DNA of 64,000 bases from Planococcus circulans (lineage in GTDB: Bacteria; Bacillota; Bacilli; Bacillales_A; Planococcaceae). The notes under the pieces were generated by a model. That model worked only from the letters and a program-made list of their open reading frames with translations. It searched no databases and was not told the DNA's origin. Below are positions 30,204 through 38,173 of this stretch, in pieces (position 1 is the stretch's first letter; each line of letters starts with the position of its first letter). The stretch covers positions 130,069 through 194,068 of the forward strand of contig NZ_JAIQCL010000009.1 in assembly GCF_020023385.1 (NCBI RefSeq), in the 5' to 3' direction. The position numbers and the translations under genes were made by a program.

Positions 30204-31127
30204 GTGTCAACAAAGCAGGAACATCTTAGAAAGCCCGATTGGTTAAAGATTAAACTCAACACCAATGAAAACTATACGGATTTAAAAAAAATGATGCGGG
30301 AAAACAACCTCAATACGGTTTGCGAAGAAGCGAAATGTCCGAATATCCATGAATGCTGGGGCACTCGGAGAACGGCTACATTTATGATTCTCGGCGCTGT
30401 TTGTACGAGAGCCTGCCGTTTTTGTGCAGTAAAAACAGGATTGCCGAATGAATTGGATCTCCAGGAACCGGAACGTGTAGCGGCTTCTGTAAAAATGATG
30501 AACCTGAAACATGCAGTCATCACAGCGGTAGCGAGAGACGATTTGAAAGACGGAGGTTCAGCGGTCTTTGCCGAAACCATCCGGGCGATCAAACGCGCCA
30601 ATCCGTTTACAACTGTTGAAGTTCTTCCGTCTGATATGGGTGGAATCTACGAAAATCTGGAACGGTTGATGGATGCAAAACCGGATATTTTAAATCACAA
30701 TATCGAAACAGTCCGTCGCTTGACTCCAAGAGTAAGAGCACGTGCTAAATACGATCGTTCACTTGAGCTTTTGAAGCGTTCGAAAGAGCTGCATCCGGAA
30801 ATTCCGACGAAATCTTCTCTGATGATCGGTTTAGGCGAAACAAAAGAAGAGATTATTGAAGTTATGGATGACCTACGTGCAAATGATGTCGATATTATGA
30901 CAATTGGCCAATACCTCCAGCCTTCTAAAAAACATTTGAACGTACAGAAATATTATTCGCCGAAGGAATTTAAGGAATTCTGGGAGATTGCGATGACTAA
31001 AGGGTTCTCGCATTGCCAGGCAGGCCCTCTAGTCCGAAGCAGCTATCATGCGGATGAGCAAGTCAATGCAGCTGCGAAAGAGCGCCAGCGCCTCGGAGAA
31101 GAGCAAGCAGCTGCTATAAACAGCTAA
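30204..31127 (+). CDS. lipA: Lipoyl synthase
   Basis: 307 residues, radical SAM enzyme that inserts two sulfurs into protein-bound octanoyl groups. Auxiliary cluster cysteines lie in [14 protein letters not shown], the radical-SAM CxxxCxxC in [13 protein letters not shown], and the C-terminal serine ligand in [17 protein letters not shown] at 30204 is favoured because GGGGA is eight bases upstream and the product then begins like Bacillus LipA ([20 protein letters not shown]); ATG at 30198 is only two bases from that site. An overlapping 34-codon upstream frame exists (30142-30246). Confidence 0.95.
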   Translation: MSTKQEHLRKPDWLKIKLNTNENYTDLKKMMRENNLNTVCEEAKCPNIHECWGTRRTATFMILGAVCTRACRFCAVKTGLPNELDLQEPERVAASVKMMNLKHAVITAVARDDLKDGGSAVFAETIRAIKRANPFTTVEVLPSDMGGIYENLERLMDAKPDILNHNIETVRRLTPRVRARAKYDRSLELLKRSKELHPEIPTKSSLMIGLGETKEEIIEVMDDLRANDVDIMTIGQYLQPSKKHLNVQKYYSPKEFKEFWEIAMTKGFSHCQAGPLVRSSYHADEQVNAAAKERQRLGEEQAAAINS

Positions 31128-31142
31128 TGGATGGTGAGATAA

Positions 31143-31469
31143 TTGATCACATTGGATCAGTGGAATTATGACATATTAATCGATTACCGGGAAGGCTTCC
31201 AAGAGGAGGCAATAACCGCGCGCTTCAGCGAAATCTTATCCAAATATGATTATATTTTGGGAGATTGGGGCTATGGACAACTGCGGTTAAAAGGCTTTTT
31301 TGAAGATACCAACCATAAAGCGACTTACGATACAAAAATCAGCACATTGCAGGACTACCTTTATGAATACTGCAATTTTGGCTGTGCTTATTTTGTCATA
31401 AAGAAAGTCGGTAAAGCAGCACCACCGATCGAAGTAATAGAAGAGCAGGCCCCCGAAGCGGATGTTTAA
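31143..31469 (+). CDS. yutD: DUF1027 family protein YutD
   Basis: 108 residues matching YutD: IDYREGFQEEAITARFSEIL, YDYILGDWGYGQLRLKGFFE, and CNFGCAYFVIKK. Function unknown. Start is TTG at 31143 behind GGTGAG. It directly follows lipA as in bacilli, and its terminator overlaps its last codons. Confidence 0.88.
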   Translation: MITLDQWNYDILIDYREGFQEEAITARFSEILSKYDYILGDWGYGQLRLKGFFEDTNHKATYDTKISTLQDYLYEYCNFGCAYFVIKKVGKAAPPIEVIEEQAPEADV

Positions 31470-31487
31470 TCCGCCGGGGGTTTTTTC
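31449..31487 (+). terminator. Terminator overlapping the yutD 3' end
   Basis: CCCCCG...CGGGGG stem, extended by CGGAT...ATCCG inside, followed by six T; the 5' arm is coding sequence of yutD. Confidence 0.75.
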
Positions 31488-31551
31488 GTGCATTATGATA
31501 TGATAAAGGAAGTAATGAAAGATTTTCAAACGCCTATTGGAGGGTATTTTT

Positions 31552-32007
31552 ATGTATTTTATTGACCGCAGCAAAATAACTGAAACGATTCAGTACATGA
31601 ATTCCTTATTGGAATTTTACGAAAGCAACGAGCAATGGACAACAGTCGGGGAGCAGCTTGCATTGGAGCGTGCAGGCGCCAATCTTATCGAATCGATGAT
31701 CGATGTCGGGAACTCGATGATTGACGGTTTCATCATGCGCGACCCTGGAAGCTATGATGACATCATCGATATTTTAGTGGATGAAAAAGTGATTACAGAA
31801 GAAATGGACCAACCGCTGAAACAAGTTATTGCCTTGCGGAAAATGTTGGTTCGGGAATTTATGAAAGTGGATCACCAGGCAATTATAAATGCAATCGATG
31901 AGAATCTGGAGTCGTTGAAGGCATTCGGACCAAAAGTTGAGCATTATCTAGTTCACGAGTTAGGACCGGTTTCGGCATTTATACCGGAAGCGAACGATGG
32001 CAACTAG
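31552..32007 (+). CDS. yutE: DUF86/HepT-like protein YutE
   Basis: 151 residues of the DUF86/HEPN family (DRSKITETIQYMNSLLEF, GNSMIDGFIMRDPGSYDDII, LVDEKVITEE). HepT toxins carry Rx4-6H with the form RNxxVHxY; here the segment reads RKMLVREF, so the catalytic His is absent and no nucleotidyltransferase antitoxin gene is adjacent. Therefore a toxin-antitoxin role is unlikely. ATG at 31552 follows GGAGGG; the TTG at 31537 precedes it. Overlaps yutF by eleven bases. Confidence 0.85.
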   Translation: MYFIDRSKITETIQYMNSLLEFYESNEQWTTVGEQLALERAGANLIESMIDVGNSMIDGFIMRDPGSYDDIIDILVDEKVITEEMDQPLKQVIALRKMLVREFMKVDHQAIINAIDENLESLKAFGPKVEHYLVHELGPVSAFIPEANDGN

Positions 32008-32770
32008 AAAAGAATATCGAGCCTATTGCCTGGATTTGGATGGGACAGTTTATCGGGGAACTGAAGCAGTTGAAGAGGCGGCAGACTTTATCGGACGTCT
32101 GCAGCAAAAAGGGATTGAACCTTTTTTCATCACCAATAATGCTTCGATGACCCAGCAGCAATTGCAGGAGAAGATGGCTGGTTTCGGAATTACAGCAAAA
32201 AGAGAACGCATCATGTCTTCAGCCATTGCTGCGGCAAAATACATCAACCGCTGGTATCCGGGGCGCACAGTCTATATGATCGGGTCGGAAGGGCTGGATC
32301 AGGCGTTGCGCCAGGAAGGGCTAGAACGAGTTGAAAAGCAGGCTGGCATTGTGTTGATGGGAATCGACCGGAACATCACCTATGATAAATTGGCGACTGC
32401 CTGCTTGGAGATTCGAAAAGGGGCTGTCTTCTTATCGACTAACCAGGACTTGGCTTTTCCTTCTGAAAAAGGCTTTTTGCCAGGCAACGGAGCATTTACC
32501 ACATTGGTGTCCGCTTCGACAGATGTGGATCCCATCTATATCGGCAAACCTGAAATTCATATGCTGGAAGCGATCCAGCACGAGTCTGGATTTCAGAAGA
32601 GCGAGATGGTGATGATCGGGGACAATTACGATACGGATATCCAAGCGGGAATCCGTTTTGGAATCGACACGATCCATGTCAACACGGGTGTCAGCCGAAT
32701 GGAAACCGTATTGGAAAAAGAGCATCCTCCGAGCTTCGCGATTGAAAACCTTGGATTTTGGGAATTATAA
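31997..32770 (+). CDS. yutF: HAD-superfamily IIA phosphatase YutF
   Basis: 257 residues: nucleophile motif YCLDLDGTVYRG, motif II FFITNNAS, and C-terminal MIGDNYDTDIQAGIRFGIDT. NagD/p-nitrophenyl phosphatase-like; natural substrate unknown. Start ATG lies within the end of yutE. Confidence 0.92.
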   Translation: MATRKEYRAYCLDLDGTVYRGTEAVEEAADFIGRLQQKGIEPFFITNNASMTQQQLQEKMAGFGITAKRERIMSSAIAAAKYINRWYPGRTVYMIGSEGLDQALRQEGLERVEKQAGIVLMGIDRNITYDKLATACLEIRKGAVFLSTNQDLAFPSEKGFLPGNGAFTTLVSASTDVDPIYIGKPEIHMLEAIQHESGFQKSEMVMIGDNYDTDIQAGIRFGIDTIHVNTGVSRMETVLEKEHPPSFAIENLGFWEL

Positions 32771-32795
32771 ATAGAGACTGAAGTTATAAACATAA

Positions 32796-32834
32796 AAGCC
32801 CGGCAGAACGACAAAAAATCGTCTTGCTGGGCTT
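32796..32834. terminator. Imperfect hairpin after yutF
   Basis: AAGCCC...GGGCTT outer stem with inner GCA/TGC and ACGA/TCGT. No T run on the plus strand; on the minus strand it is followed by TTTTA. Confidence 0.45.
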
Positions 32835-32879
32835 CGTGTTATCAACAGGCTATAGCGCTGTCTATTCTTCGGACAGCAA

Positions 32880-32903
32880 AAAAAGCCGTTTTTCAACGGC
32901 TTA
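32880..32903 (-). terminator. Terminator of yuzB
   Basis: Minus strand AAGCCGTTGAAAAACGGCTT followed by five further T; overlaps the yuzB stop codon. Confidence 0.8.
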
Positions 32904-33137
32904 AAATAAGGGGTTTTCCTCTATGAATTCATAGACTTTTTTTGTCAGCTCTTCAGGGGATTCCGCTTCAACGATTTCTCCATTTACCAATGCATAGAGA
33001 GACTCGGAACATTTTGTGCAATAGCTTAAACAGCCGTATTCCAAAACATCAAGATTTGGGTCCCGTTCGAGTTTTTCAAAAGAATCTTGTGCGCCATTGG
33101 CGATATTACTGATGCAAAATTCAACAATCGGTTTCAT
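32901..33137 (-). CDS. yuzB: DUF1450 family protein YuzB
   Basis: 78 residues: VEFCISNIANGAQDSFEKLE, then a cysteine cluster YGCLSYCTKCSESLYALVNG. Thioredoxin-like, ferredoxin-type small proteins of unknown role. GAGGTGA precedes the ATG. Divergent from yutJ, with its own promoter TTGACT-17-TAGGAT. Confidence 0.9.
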   Translation of the reverse strand: MKPIVEFCISNIANGAQDSFEKLERDPNLDVLEYGCLSYCTKCSESLYALVNGEIVEAESPEELTKKVYEFIEENPLF

Positions 33138-33161
33138 TCTAAGTCACCTCACTACAACGAA

Positions 33162-33190
33162 ATCCTACCTTTTTTCGAGGCTGGAGTCAA
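33162..33190 (-). promoter_or_regulatory. Sigma-A promoter of yuzB
   Basis: Minus strand TTGACT (33185-33190), 17 bases, TAGGAT (33162-33167). Confidence 0.6.
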
Positions 33191-33213
33191 TTAATTGATT
33201 TCTAGCGAAAGCA

Positions 33214-33242
33214 TTGTGAAAGTTATCACAATCAGCTATACT
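33214..33242 (+). promoter_or_regulatory. Rex-like operator overlapping the yutJ promoter
   Basis: TTGTGA-AAGTTA-TCACAA (33214-33231) matches the 18-bp Rex box half-sites exactly. TTGTGA also serves as -35, with 17 bases to TATACT (33237-33242). Rex binds when NAD+ is high and releases with NADH. Confidence 0.75.
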
Positions 33243-33289
33243 CATATGTGAGAAATTGATGAGACAGATGAAAGTTAAAGGAGATTTTT

Positions 33290-34357
33290 ATGCGAAAATT
33301 AGTCTTACTTGGTGGCGGTTACGGCAATATGCGGATTTTGCTTCGTTTGTTGCCAACCAGCCTTCCACAAGATGTAGAAATTATTTTAATTGACCGTACG
33401 CCCTTCCACAGCATGAAGACAGAATTCTATGCGTTGGCAGCCGGTACAGAGTCGGACCAGGAAGTCCGCGTTCCTTTCCCGGAGCATGAGCGGTTGACGG
33501 TCGTAAACGGTGAAATACTGGAAATTGGGCTTCAGGAAAAATGTATTTTCATGGAGAATGGTGACCGTATTGCATACGATGATTTAGTGATCGGCTTGGG
33601 TTGTGAAGATAAGTACCACAACGTACCGGGAGCGGATGAATTTACTTACAGCATCCAGACCATCGGGAAATCACGTGCTACTTATCAGGCTCTGCTTGGC
33701 TTGCCTTCAGGTGCGGTGGTAGGCGTAGTGGGAGCAGGGCTCAGCGGAATTGAACTTGCCAGCGAATTGCGAGAAAGCCGCAGTGATTTGAAAATCAAGC
33801 TGTTTGACCGAAGCCCACGGATCCTTCGTGACTTTCCAGAGCGCTTGAGCAACTTCGTCAAAAAATGGTTTGAAAATCATAATGTCGATGTGGTCTCGAA
33901 TTCCAATATCACACAAGTGGAGCCAAATATGCTTCATAACCACGAAGAGACGATTCCAGTGGATGCTGTTGTTTGGACAGCTGGTATCCAACCGGTCAAG
34001 CCAGTGCGTGACCTAGGTCTTGAAAGTGATGCCAGCGGACGTGTGGTCATCAACCAATACCATCAGTTGCCGAACGACGAGCATGTTTATGTAGTGGGCG
34101 ATTGTGCGGCATTGCCGATGGCGCCTTCTGCACAGTTGGCGGAAGAACAGGCAGAGCAGATCGTCAAAGTATTGAAATCCACATGGAAAGGCGAGGAATT
34201 GCCTGAAACCATGCCGGAGATCAAGCTGAAAGGTTTCCTTGGCTCTCTTGGCAAAAAGCAAGGCTTCGCTTATTTGGCGGATCGTACCGTTACGGGCCGC
34301 ATCGCCCGTCTGATGAAATCAGGCGTATTATGGATGTATAAATGGCATAACGGATAA
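33290..34357 (+). CDS. Type II NADH dehydrogenase-like FAD oxidoreductase (YutJ-like)
   Basis: 355 residues: N-terminal FAD-binding LVLLGGGYGNMRILLRLLP, NAD-binding VVGVVGAGLSGIELASELRE, and the FAD-binding VYVVGDCAALP. NDH-2-type enzymes pass electrons from NADH to quinone at the membrane surface; this member is shorter than YumB and its acceptor is unverified. AAAGGAG precedes the ATG. Control by a Rex-like box fits an NADH-consuming role. Confidence 0.88.
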   Translation: MRKLVLLGGGYGNMRILLRLLPTSLPQDVEIILIDRTPFHSMKTEFYALAAGTESDQEVRVPFPEHERLTVVNGEILEIGLQEKCIFMENGDRIAYDDLVIGLGCEDKYHNVPGADEFTYSIQTIGKSRATYQALLGLPSGAVVGVVGAGLSGIELASELRESRSDLKIKLFDRSPRILRDFPERLSNFVKKWFENHNVDVVSNSNITQVEPNMLHNHEETIPVDAVVWTAGIQPVKPVRDLGLESDASGRVVINQYHQLPNDEHVYVVGDCAALPMAPSAQLAEEQAEQIVKVLKSTWKGEELPETMPEIKLKGFLGSLGKKQGFAYLADRTVTGRIARLMKSGVLWMYKWHNG

Positions 34358-34361
34358 TAAG

Positions 34362-34389
34362 AAAAAGCGCTCAATTACGAGCGCTTTTT
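34362..34389. terminator. Bidirectional terminator between yutJ and yuzD
   Basis: AAAAAGCGCTC-AATTAC-GAGCGCTTTTT works on both strands for the convergent genes. Confidence 0.85.
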
Positions 34390-34390
34390 C

Positions 34391-34717
34391 TTATTTTACT
34401 TCTGCAAATCCATGCTTTTCAAGTTCACGGTAGACTGGTTTCAATTGTACGTAGCCTTCACCGACAACTTCTCCTTCGACCAATACCAGCGGATAAAAGA
34501 ATTCGTCGTCCAATATGCGCTGTGCATAGTCTTTCTGGTGCTCAAGTGTGAGAGGTTTCTCAATGTCGATATAGGTAATTGAAAATGGCTGATCTTTGTA
34601 TTTCCTTGAGATGGCGGCTTCCAGCCATTCATACGTGTCGATTGAAGAGGGTGCATTGACACAACTAGCACAGATCACATCGGTTCCATAGACTTCAATG
34701 GATACTTCTTTCTGCAT
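34391..34717 (-). CDS. yuzD: DUF1462 family protein YuzD
   Basis: 108 residues, thioredoxin-like fold with a CASC pair in VYGTDVICASCVNAPSS and YPLVLVEGEVVGEGYVQLKP. Role unknown; in bacilli it is found beside nfu. AGGAGG precedes the ATG. Divergent from nfu across a PerR-type box. Confidence 0.88.
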   Translation of the reverse strand: MQKEVSIEVYGTDVICASCVNAPSSIDTYEWLEAAISRKYKDQPFSITYIDIEKPLTLEHQKDYAQRILDDEFFYPLVLVEGEVVGEGYVQLKPVYRELEKHGFAEVK

Positions 34718-34767
34718 AATTTTGAACCTCCTGTGAATTCATTAGTGGCTTTTTCTTTCTAATCACA

Positions 34768-34782
34768 TTATAATGATTATAA
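34768..34782. promoter_or_regulatory. PerR-type box between yuzD and nfu
   Basis: TTATAATGATTATAA is identical to the 7-1-7 PerR consensus TTATAATNATTATAA. It differs from the Fur form (TGATAATNATTATCA) at two positions on each side. It overlaps TATAAT-like -10 elements on both strands. Confidence 0.65.
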
Positions 34783-34800
34783 TGAAAGGAGTCGATATAA

Positions 34801-35037
34801 ATGACTGAAGCTTTGATTGAAGATCAAGTAATGGAAGTCTTAGATAAATTACGTCCATTCCTTTTGCGTGACGGGGGAGACTGTGAACTTGTTGATGTAG
34901 AAGATGGTATCGTAAAACTTCGTCTGCTCGGTGCATGCGGAAGCTGCCCAAGCTCGACAATTACATTAAAAGCAGGGATTGAACGTGCGTTAGTGGAAGA
35001 AGTTCCTGGTATAGTAGAAGTAGAACAAGTATTTTAA
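34801..35037 (+). CDS. nfu: NifU C-terminal domain Fe-S carrier (Nfu/YutI)
   Basis: 78 residues, a lone NifU C-domain with the cluster-binding CxxC in [20 protein letters not shown]. Carries 4Fe-4S clusters from the Suf scaffold to targets; lipA and aconitase-type enzymes are typical clients. AAAGGAG precedes the ATG. One-gene unit with terminator. Confidence 0.95.
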   Translation: MTEALIEDQVMEVLDKLRPFLLRDGGDCELVDVEDGIVKLRLLGACGSCPSSTITLKAGIERALVEEVPGIVEVEQVF

Positions 35038-35041
35038 TGCC

Positions 35042-35066
35042 AAGGGACCTTTTAAGGTCCCTTTTT
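35042..35066 (+). terminator. Terminator of nfu
   Basis: AAGGGACCTT-TT-AAGGTCCCTT then TTT. Confidence 0.8.
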
Positions 35067-35183
35067 CTGTATAAAGTAAACACACTCATGCTAAGGCAAT
35101 AGATTTTGGGGAGTAACCAAAATCGGATGATGCAGCTCCAAATTAAATATTTCACTTAACCTGGCTGTTCGAAGGTGGACGAC

Positions 35184-35213
35184 TTGAATAATAGTGGAAA
35201 TGATTGCTATGAT
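35184..35213 (+). promoter_or_regulatory. Promoter of the IscA-like gene
   Basis: TTGAAT, 18 bases, TATGAT with TGC just before the -10. Confidence 0.6.
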
Positions 35214-35236
35214 AAATGATAAGGAGGGTGATTGAA

Positions 35237-35599
35237 TTGACAGAAGTAGTTGAAATTACAGAAGCAGCCTCATTCCAGGTAAAAGAGATGATGCGCCATA
35301 ACGAGGAGGAAGGATCCTTCTTGCGTGTTGCTGTAAAAGGCGGTGGATGCAGCGGTTTAACATATGGAATGGGATTTGAACAATCTAAAGGTGAAGAAGA
35401 TGATCTTTATGAGCAGTTCGGAGTCCCGATACTTATCGCGAAAGAAGATGCTCCGATTTTAAAAGGGACAGTCGTTGACTATAAACAGTCATTGATGGGA
35501 GGCGGCTTTACGATTGAAAATCCGAATGCCATCGCTTCATGTGGCTGTGGAACTTCATTCCGTACCGCCAAAAAAGCAGGAACTCCAGAGAATTGTTAA
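35237..35599 (+). CDS. HesB/IscA-family Fe-S protein (YutM-like)
   Basis: 120 residues with the three A-type carrier cysteines: GGCSGLTYGM and IASCGCGTSF. A-type proteins carry Fe-S clusters or iron to apo-proteins. Start is TTG at 35237, nine bases after AAGGAGG; the ATG at 35216 and GTG at 35228 precede or contain that site. Confidence 0.92.
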   Translation: MTEVVEITEAASFQVKEMMRHNEEEGSFLRVAVKGGGCSGLTYGMGFEQSKGEEDDLYEQFGVPILIAKEDAPILKGTVVDYKQSLMGGGFTIENPNAIASCGCGTSFRTAKKAGTPENC

Positions 35600-35625
35600 A
35601 AGTCGGTCACAAACCGGCTTTTTTG
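35599..35625 (+). terminator. Terminator of the IscA-like gene
   Basis: AAAGTCGGT-CACAA-ACCGGCTTT, then TTT, allowing one wobble. Confidence 0.7.
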
Positions 35626-35659
35626 TTGTGGATAAGTCTGCGATAAACGCAATAACCGG

Positions 35660-35688
35660 TTGAAATCATGCGGTATAAGGTCTAATAT
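35660..35688 (+). promoter_or_regulatory. Sigma-A promoter of yumB
   Basis: TTGAAA, 17 bases, TAATAT. Predicted start of transcription is near 35695, which makes the ATG at 35698 unusable and supports the later TTG start. Confidence 0.65.
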
Positions 35689-35775
35689 AGAGTGTAGATG
35701 TTTATCGGTGCGCCAAGGTTTTACCGCTTTGTCGATAATCGATTAAAAAATGACTTGAAGGTGGTTGCGATTGTA

Positions 35776-36990
35776 TTGAAAAGACCGTCAATATTAGTAT
35801 TAGGAGCAGGTTATGGTGGATTGACTACTGTAGTGAACCTGCAAAAAGTTCTTGGCACAGATGCTGCGGACATAACATTGATCAATAAAAACGAATACCA
35901 TTATGAGAGCACATGGCTGCATGAAGCAGCAGCAGGAACTTTGCTTCCTGATCAGGTGCGTTACGATATTAAAGACGTTATCGACAGCGTCAAAGTGAAG
36001 TTTGTACAAGCGACTGTTGAAGCAATCGATGTGGTCGGCAAGAAAGTCACTACAGACAATGGCGAATTTACATACGATTACATTGTCATTGCACTAGGCT
36101 TTGAAGGCGAGACTTTTGGCATTGAAGGCCTCGACAAATATGCTTTGTCAATTGCGAACGTAAAAGCCGCACGTTATATCCGTGAGCACATTGAATTCCA
36201 ATTTGCTACATGGTCTGCAGAACCAGTAAAAGATGACAGCCGTCTGACAATTATCGTTGGTGGAGCTGGATTCACTGGGATCGAATTCCTTGGGGAATTA
36301 GCTAACCGTGTACCTGAACTGTGTAAAGAGTTTGATGTGCCATGTGAAAAAGTGCGGGTTGTTTGTGTGGAAGCCGCACCAATGGTATTGCCTGGCTTCG
36401 ATCCGGAGCTTGTCAACTATGCAGTAGGCCATTTAGAATCTAAAGGAATCGAATTCTCCATCGGTACACCGGTTGTTGAAGCGACTCCAGAAGGCGTTAA
36501 AATCAAAAAAGGCGATGATGAGTTTGAATTCATCAAAGCTGGTACAGTCGTTTGGGCTGCAGGCGTACGCGGCAACCGATTGATTGAAGCGACTCCAATC
36601 GAAAATATGCGTGCCCGCGTGAAAGTCGAAAATGACTTGCGTGCTCCAGGTTACGATGATGTTTTCATTATCGGTGACTGTGCATTGATGATCAACGAAG
36701 AAACGAATCGCCCGTACCCACCAACCGCACAGATTGCTATGCAACAGGGTGAAAGCGTTGCGAAGAACTTAAAAGCATTGATTAATGAGGAAACAACGAT
36801 TGAATTTGTTCCTGATCTAAAAGGAACGGTTTGCTCCCTTGGTGATGACGATGCGATCGGTGTTGTTTTCGGTAAGAAAGTTACAGGCAAACGAGCGTCA
36901 TTCATGAAGAAAATGATCGATAATCGTGCATTGCTCATGATCGGCGGACCTATGCTGGTATTGAAAAAAGGTAAATTCAACGTTCTGTAA
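35776..36990 (+). CDS. yumB: NADH dehydrogenase, type II (YumB-like)
   Basis: 404 residues: FAD fold [23 protein letters not shown] fold [20 protein letters not shown], conserved [15 protein letters not shown], and C-terminal [16 protein letters not shown], close to Bacillus YumB. Oxidises NADH with menaquinone at the inner membrane face. The TTG at 35776 is preferred: the product then begins [15 protein letters not shown], as in homologues, and AAGGTGG lies upstream; the spacing is a little long, so the exact start is uncertain. Confidence 0.92.
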   Translation: MKRPSILVLGAGYGGLTTVVNLQKVLGTDAADITLINKNEYHYESTWLHEAAAGTLLPDQVRYDIKDVIDSVKVKFVQATVEAIDVVGKKVTTDNGEFTYDYIVIALGFEGETFGIEGLDKYALSIANVKAARYIREHIEFQFATWSAEPVKDDSRLTIIVGGAGFTGIEFLGELANRVPELCKEFDVPCEKVRVVCVEAAPMVLPGFDPELVNYAVGHLESKGIEFSIGTPVVEATPEGVKIKKGDDEFEFIKAGTVVWAAGVRGNRLIEATPIENMRARVKVENDLRAPGYDDVFIIGDCALMINEETNRPYPPTAQIAMQQGESVAKNLKALINEETTIEFVPDLKGTVCSLGDDDAIGVVFGKKVTGKRASFMKKMIDNRALLMIGGPMLVLKKGKFNVL

Positions 36991-37002
36991 GCTGGATGAA
37001 CC

Positions 37003-37027
37003 AAGCTCCCTTAGCGGGGAGCTTTTT
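37003..37027 (+). terminator. Terminator of yumB
   Basis: AAGCTCCC-TTAGC-GGGGAGCTT then TTTT. Confidence 0.8.
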
Positions 37028-37128
37028 TGATAACTTCAGTATAATATTTTAAATCGCTTCATAATTTACCATTTAAGCCTCCGGTGCATTTGCTGGAGGC
37101 TTGTCTGTTTTAAAAGGGGGATAGCGTT

Positions 37129-37626
37129 GTGGCAAATACGAAACGTGGAAATGTTTGGCTGGGAGCAGCTGGACTGGTGGTGAATTCCAAAGGGCAATGG
37201 CTGGTGGTCAAAAAAAGATACGGCGGCTTGCATGGAAAGTGGTCTCTACCCGCTGGATTTGTACAAGGTTTTGAAACGATTGACGAGGCAGTTCTAAGGG
37301 AAGTAAAAGAAGAAACTGGGATTGACTGTGAGCTGATGGGAATGATCGGTTTTCGTTCAGGAGTCATTCGCGAGGAAATCAGCGACAATATGGCGATTTT
37401 CTTGTTGAAGGCAGAGAGCGAAGAGCAGCCCATTGTTGCGCAATTGTCCGAGCTCTATCTGGCGGACTGGGTGTCGCCGGCAGCCTTATCAAGCGATGCA
37501 GAAGCTTCCGTCATGCTGCATGAAATGGCTTCTTATGTTCTGGAAGAAGGGCTGGAGGCGATCGAGGATGTAGATCCCGGCAAAGTCTTCGGCTATTCCG
37601 CATACAAACTGTTTTTTAAAAAATAG
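37129..37626 (+). CDS. Nudix hydrolase
   Basis: 165 residues with a complete Nudix box GFVQGFETIDEAVLREVKEE followed by TGI, fitting Gx5Ex7REUxEExGU. The family hydrolyses nucleoside diphosphates linked to other groups; substrate not predictable. Start is GTG at 37129 behind AGGGGGA. A GC-rich hairpin (GCCTCC...GGAGGC, 37079-37102) stands just before it without a T run. Confidence 0.9.
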   Translation: MANTKRGNVWLGAAGLVVNSKGQWLVVKKRYGGLHGKWSLPAGFVQGFETIDEAVLREVKEETGIDCELMGMIGFRSGVIREEISDNMAIFLLKAESEEQPIVAQLSELYLADWVSPAALSSDAEASVMLHEMASYVLEEGLEAIEDVDPGKVFGYSAYKLFFKK

Positions 37627-37698
37627 AGGATTAAAAAGAAATAAAGAGTAAATAAAAGAAAAAAGCTCTTGTTACCGTTTACATTTCTATCTTTTCAG

Positions 37699-37727
37699 TT
37701 GCGCTCAAAAGGGTCCTGTGCTATATT
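37699..37727 (+). promoter_or_regulatory. Promoter of yuiA
   Basis: TTGCGC, 17 bases, TATATT, with TGTG one base before the -10 (extended -10). Confidence 0.6.
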
Positions 37728-37767
37728 ATCAGAATATTACAAACAAGAACAGAAGGAGGTGTTTCGG

Positions 37768-37893
37768 ATGACGATCTTCAAAAAGGTTAAAAACGTCAAT
37801 CAATGCCCTTATTGCTCAGGACAAGGATATTTTCAATTGCGACTGGGCGGTTCAGAAACGTGCTCCTGCTGTTCGGGTTCAGGGAAAAAATAA
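37768..37893 (+). CDS. yuiA: YuiA-like small zinc-finger-type protein, 41 aa
   Basis: Two DnaJ-like CxxCxGxG modules, CPYCSGQG and CSCCSGSG, separated by YFQLRLGGSET, enough to bind one zinc. Function unknown. AAGGAGGTG precedes the ATG at 37768; earlier in-frame starts have no ribosome site. It heads the yuiA-yuiB-yuiD-pepA neighbourhood known from B. subtilis. Confidence 0.85.
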   Translation: MTIFKKVKNVNQCPYCSGQGYFQLRLGGSETCSCCSGSGKK

Positions 37894-37905
37894 ATTGAAA
37901 AGTTA

Positions 37906-37944
37906 GAAGCGATCGGGTCTAGTAAAGCCGATCGCTTCTTTTTA
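37906..37944 (+). terminator. Terminator of yuiA
   Basis: AGAAGCGATCGG and CCGATCGCTTCT form a 12-bp stem, followed by TTTTTA. Confidence 0.88.
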
Positions 37945-37968
37945 TTTGGAGTGGATTTCTGAGGAGGC

Positions 37969-38081
37969 TTTTTCCGCTTTTCAGTGTCCAGCTCCGGCGC
38001 CCAACTCTTTGGGTCATAAGCCAACTCAGCTGCGTGGCAAAGAACGTCACTCTGCTGTTGGCTGCCTTCGCTTTTCTAGTA
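37969..38081. repeat. Probable dispersed Bacillaceae/Planococcaceae repeat element
   Basis: The non-coding stretch contains CAGTGTCCAGCTCCGGCGCC, then TTTGGGTCATAAGCCAACTC and ends CTTCGCTTTTCTAG. From memory this wording (CCAGCTCCGGCGCCC, GGGTCATAAGCC) recurs between genes in these families. Only one copy is visible here. It fills most of the 280-base gap between yuiA and yuiB. Confidence 0.55.
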
Positions 38082-38173
38082 TAAGTGACAAAGCGATGAA
38101 CTCTGTTCTGCTGGATTGAAAGCCTTTGTTTTTTCGGGTAAACTGATGGAAGGAATAACGGAGGTTAGAGTTC

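Noticed and set aside
31552..32770. HepT-MntA toxin-antitoxin pair at yutE-yutF
   Set aside because: Catalytic His absent in YutE and YutF is a HAD phosphatase, not a nucleotidyltransferase.
37669..37683. cre-like site TTGTTACCGTTTACA upstream of yuiA
   Set aside because: One mismatch to the loose consensus, not symmetric, and too far upstream (about -50 to -65) to be convincing in AT-rich DNA.
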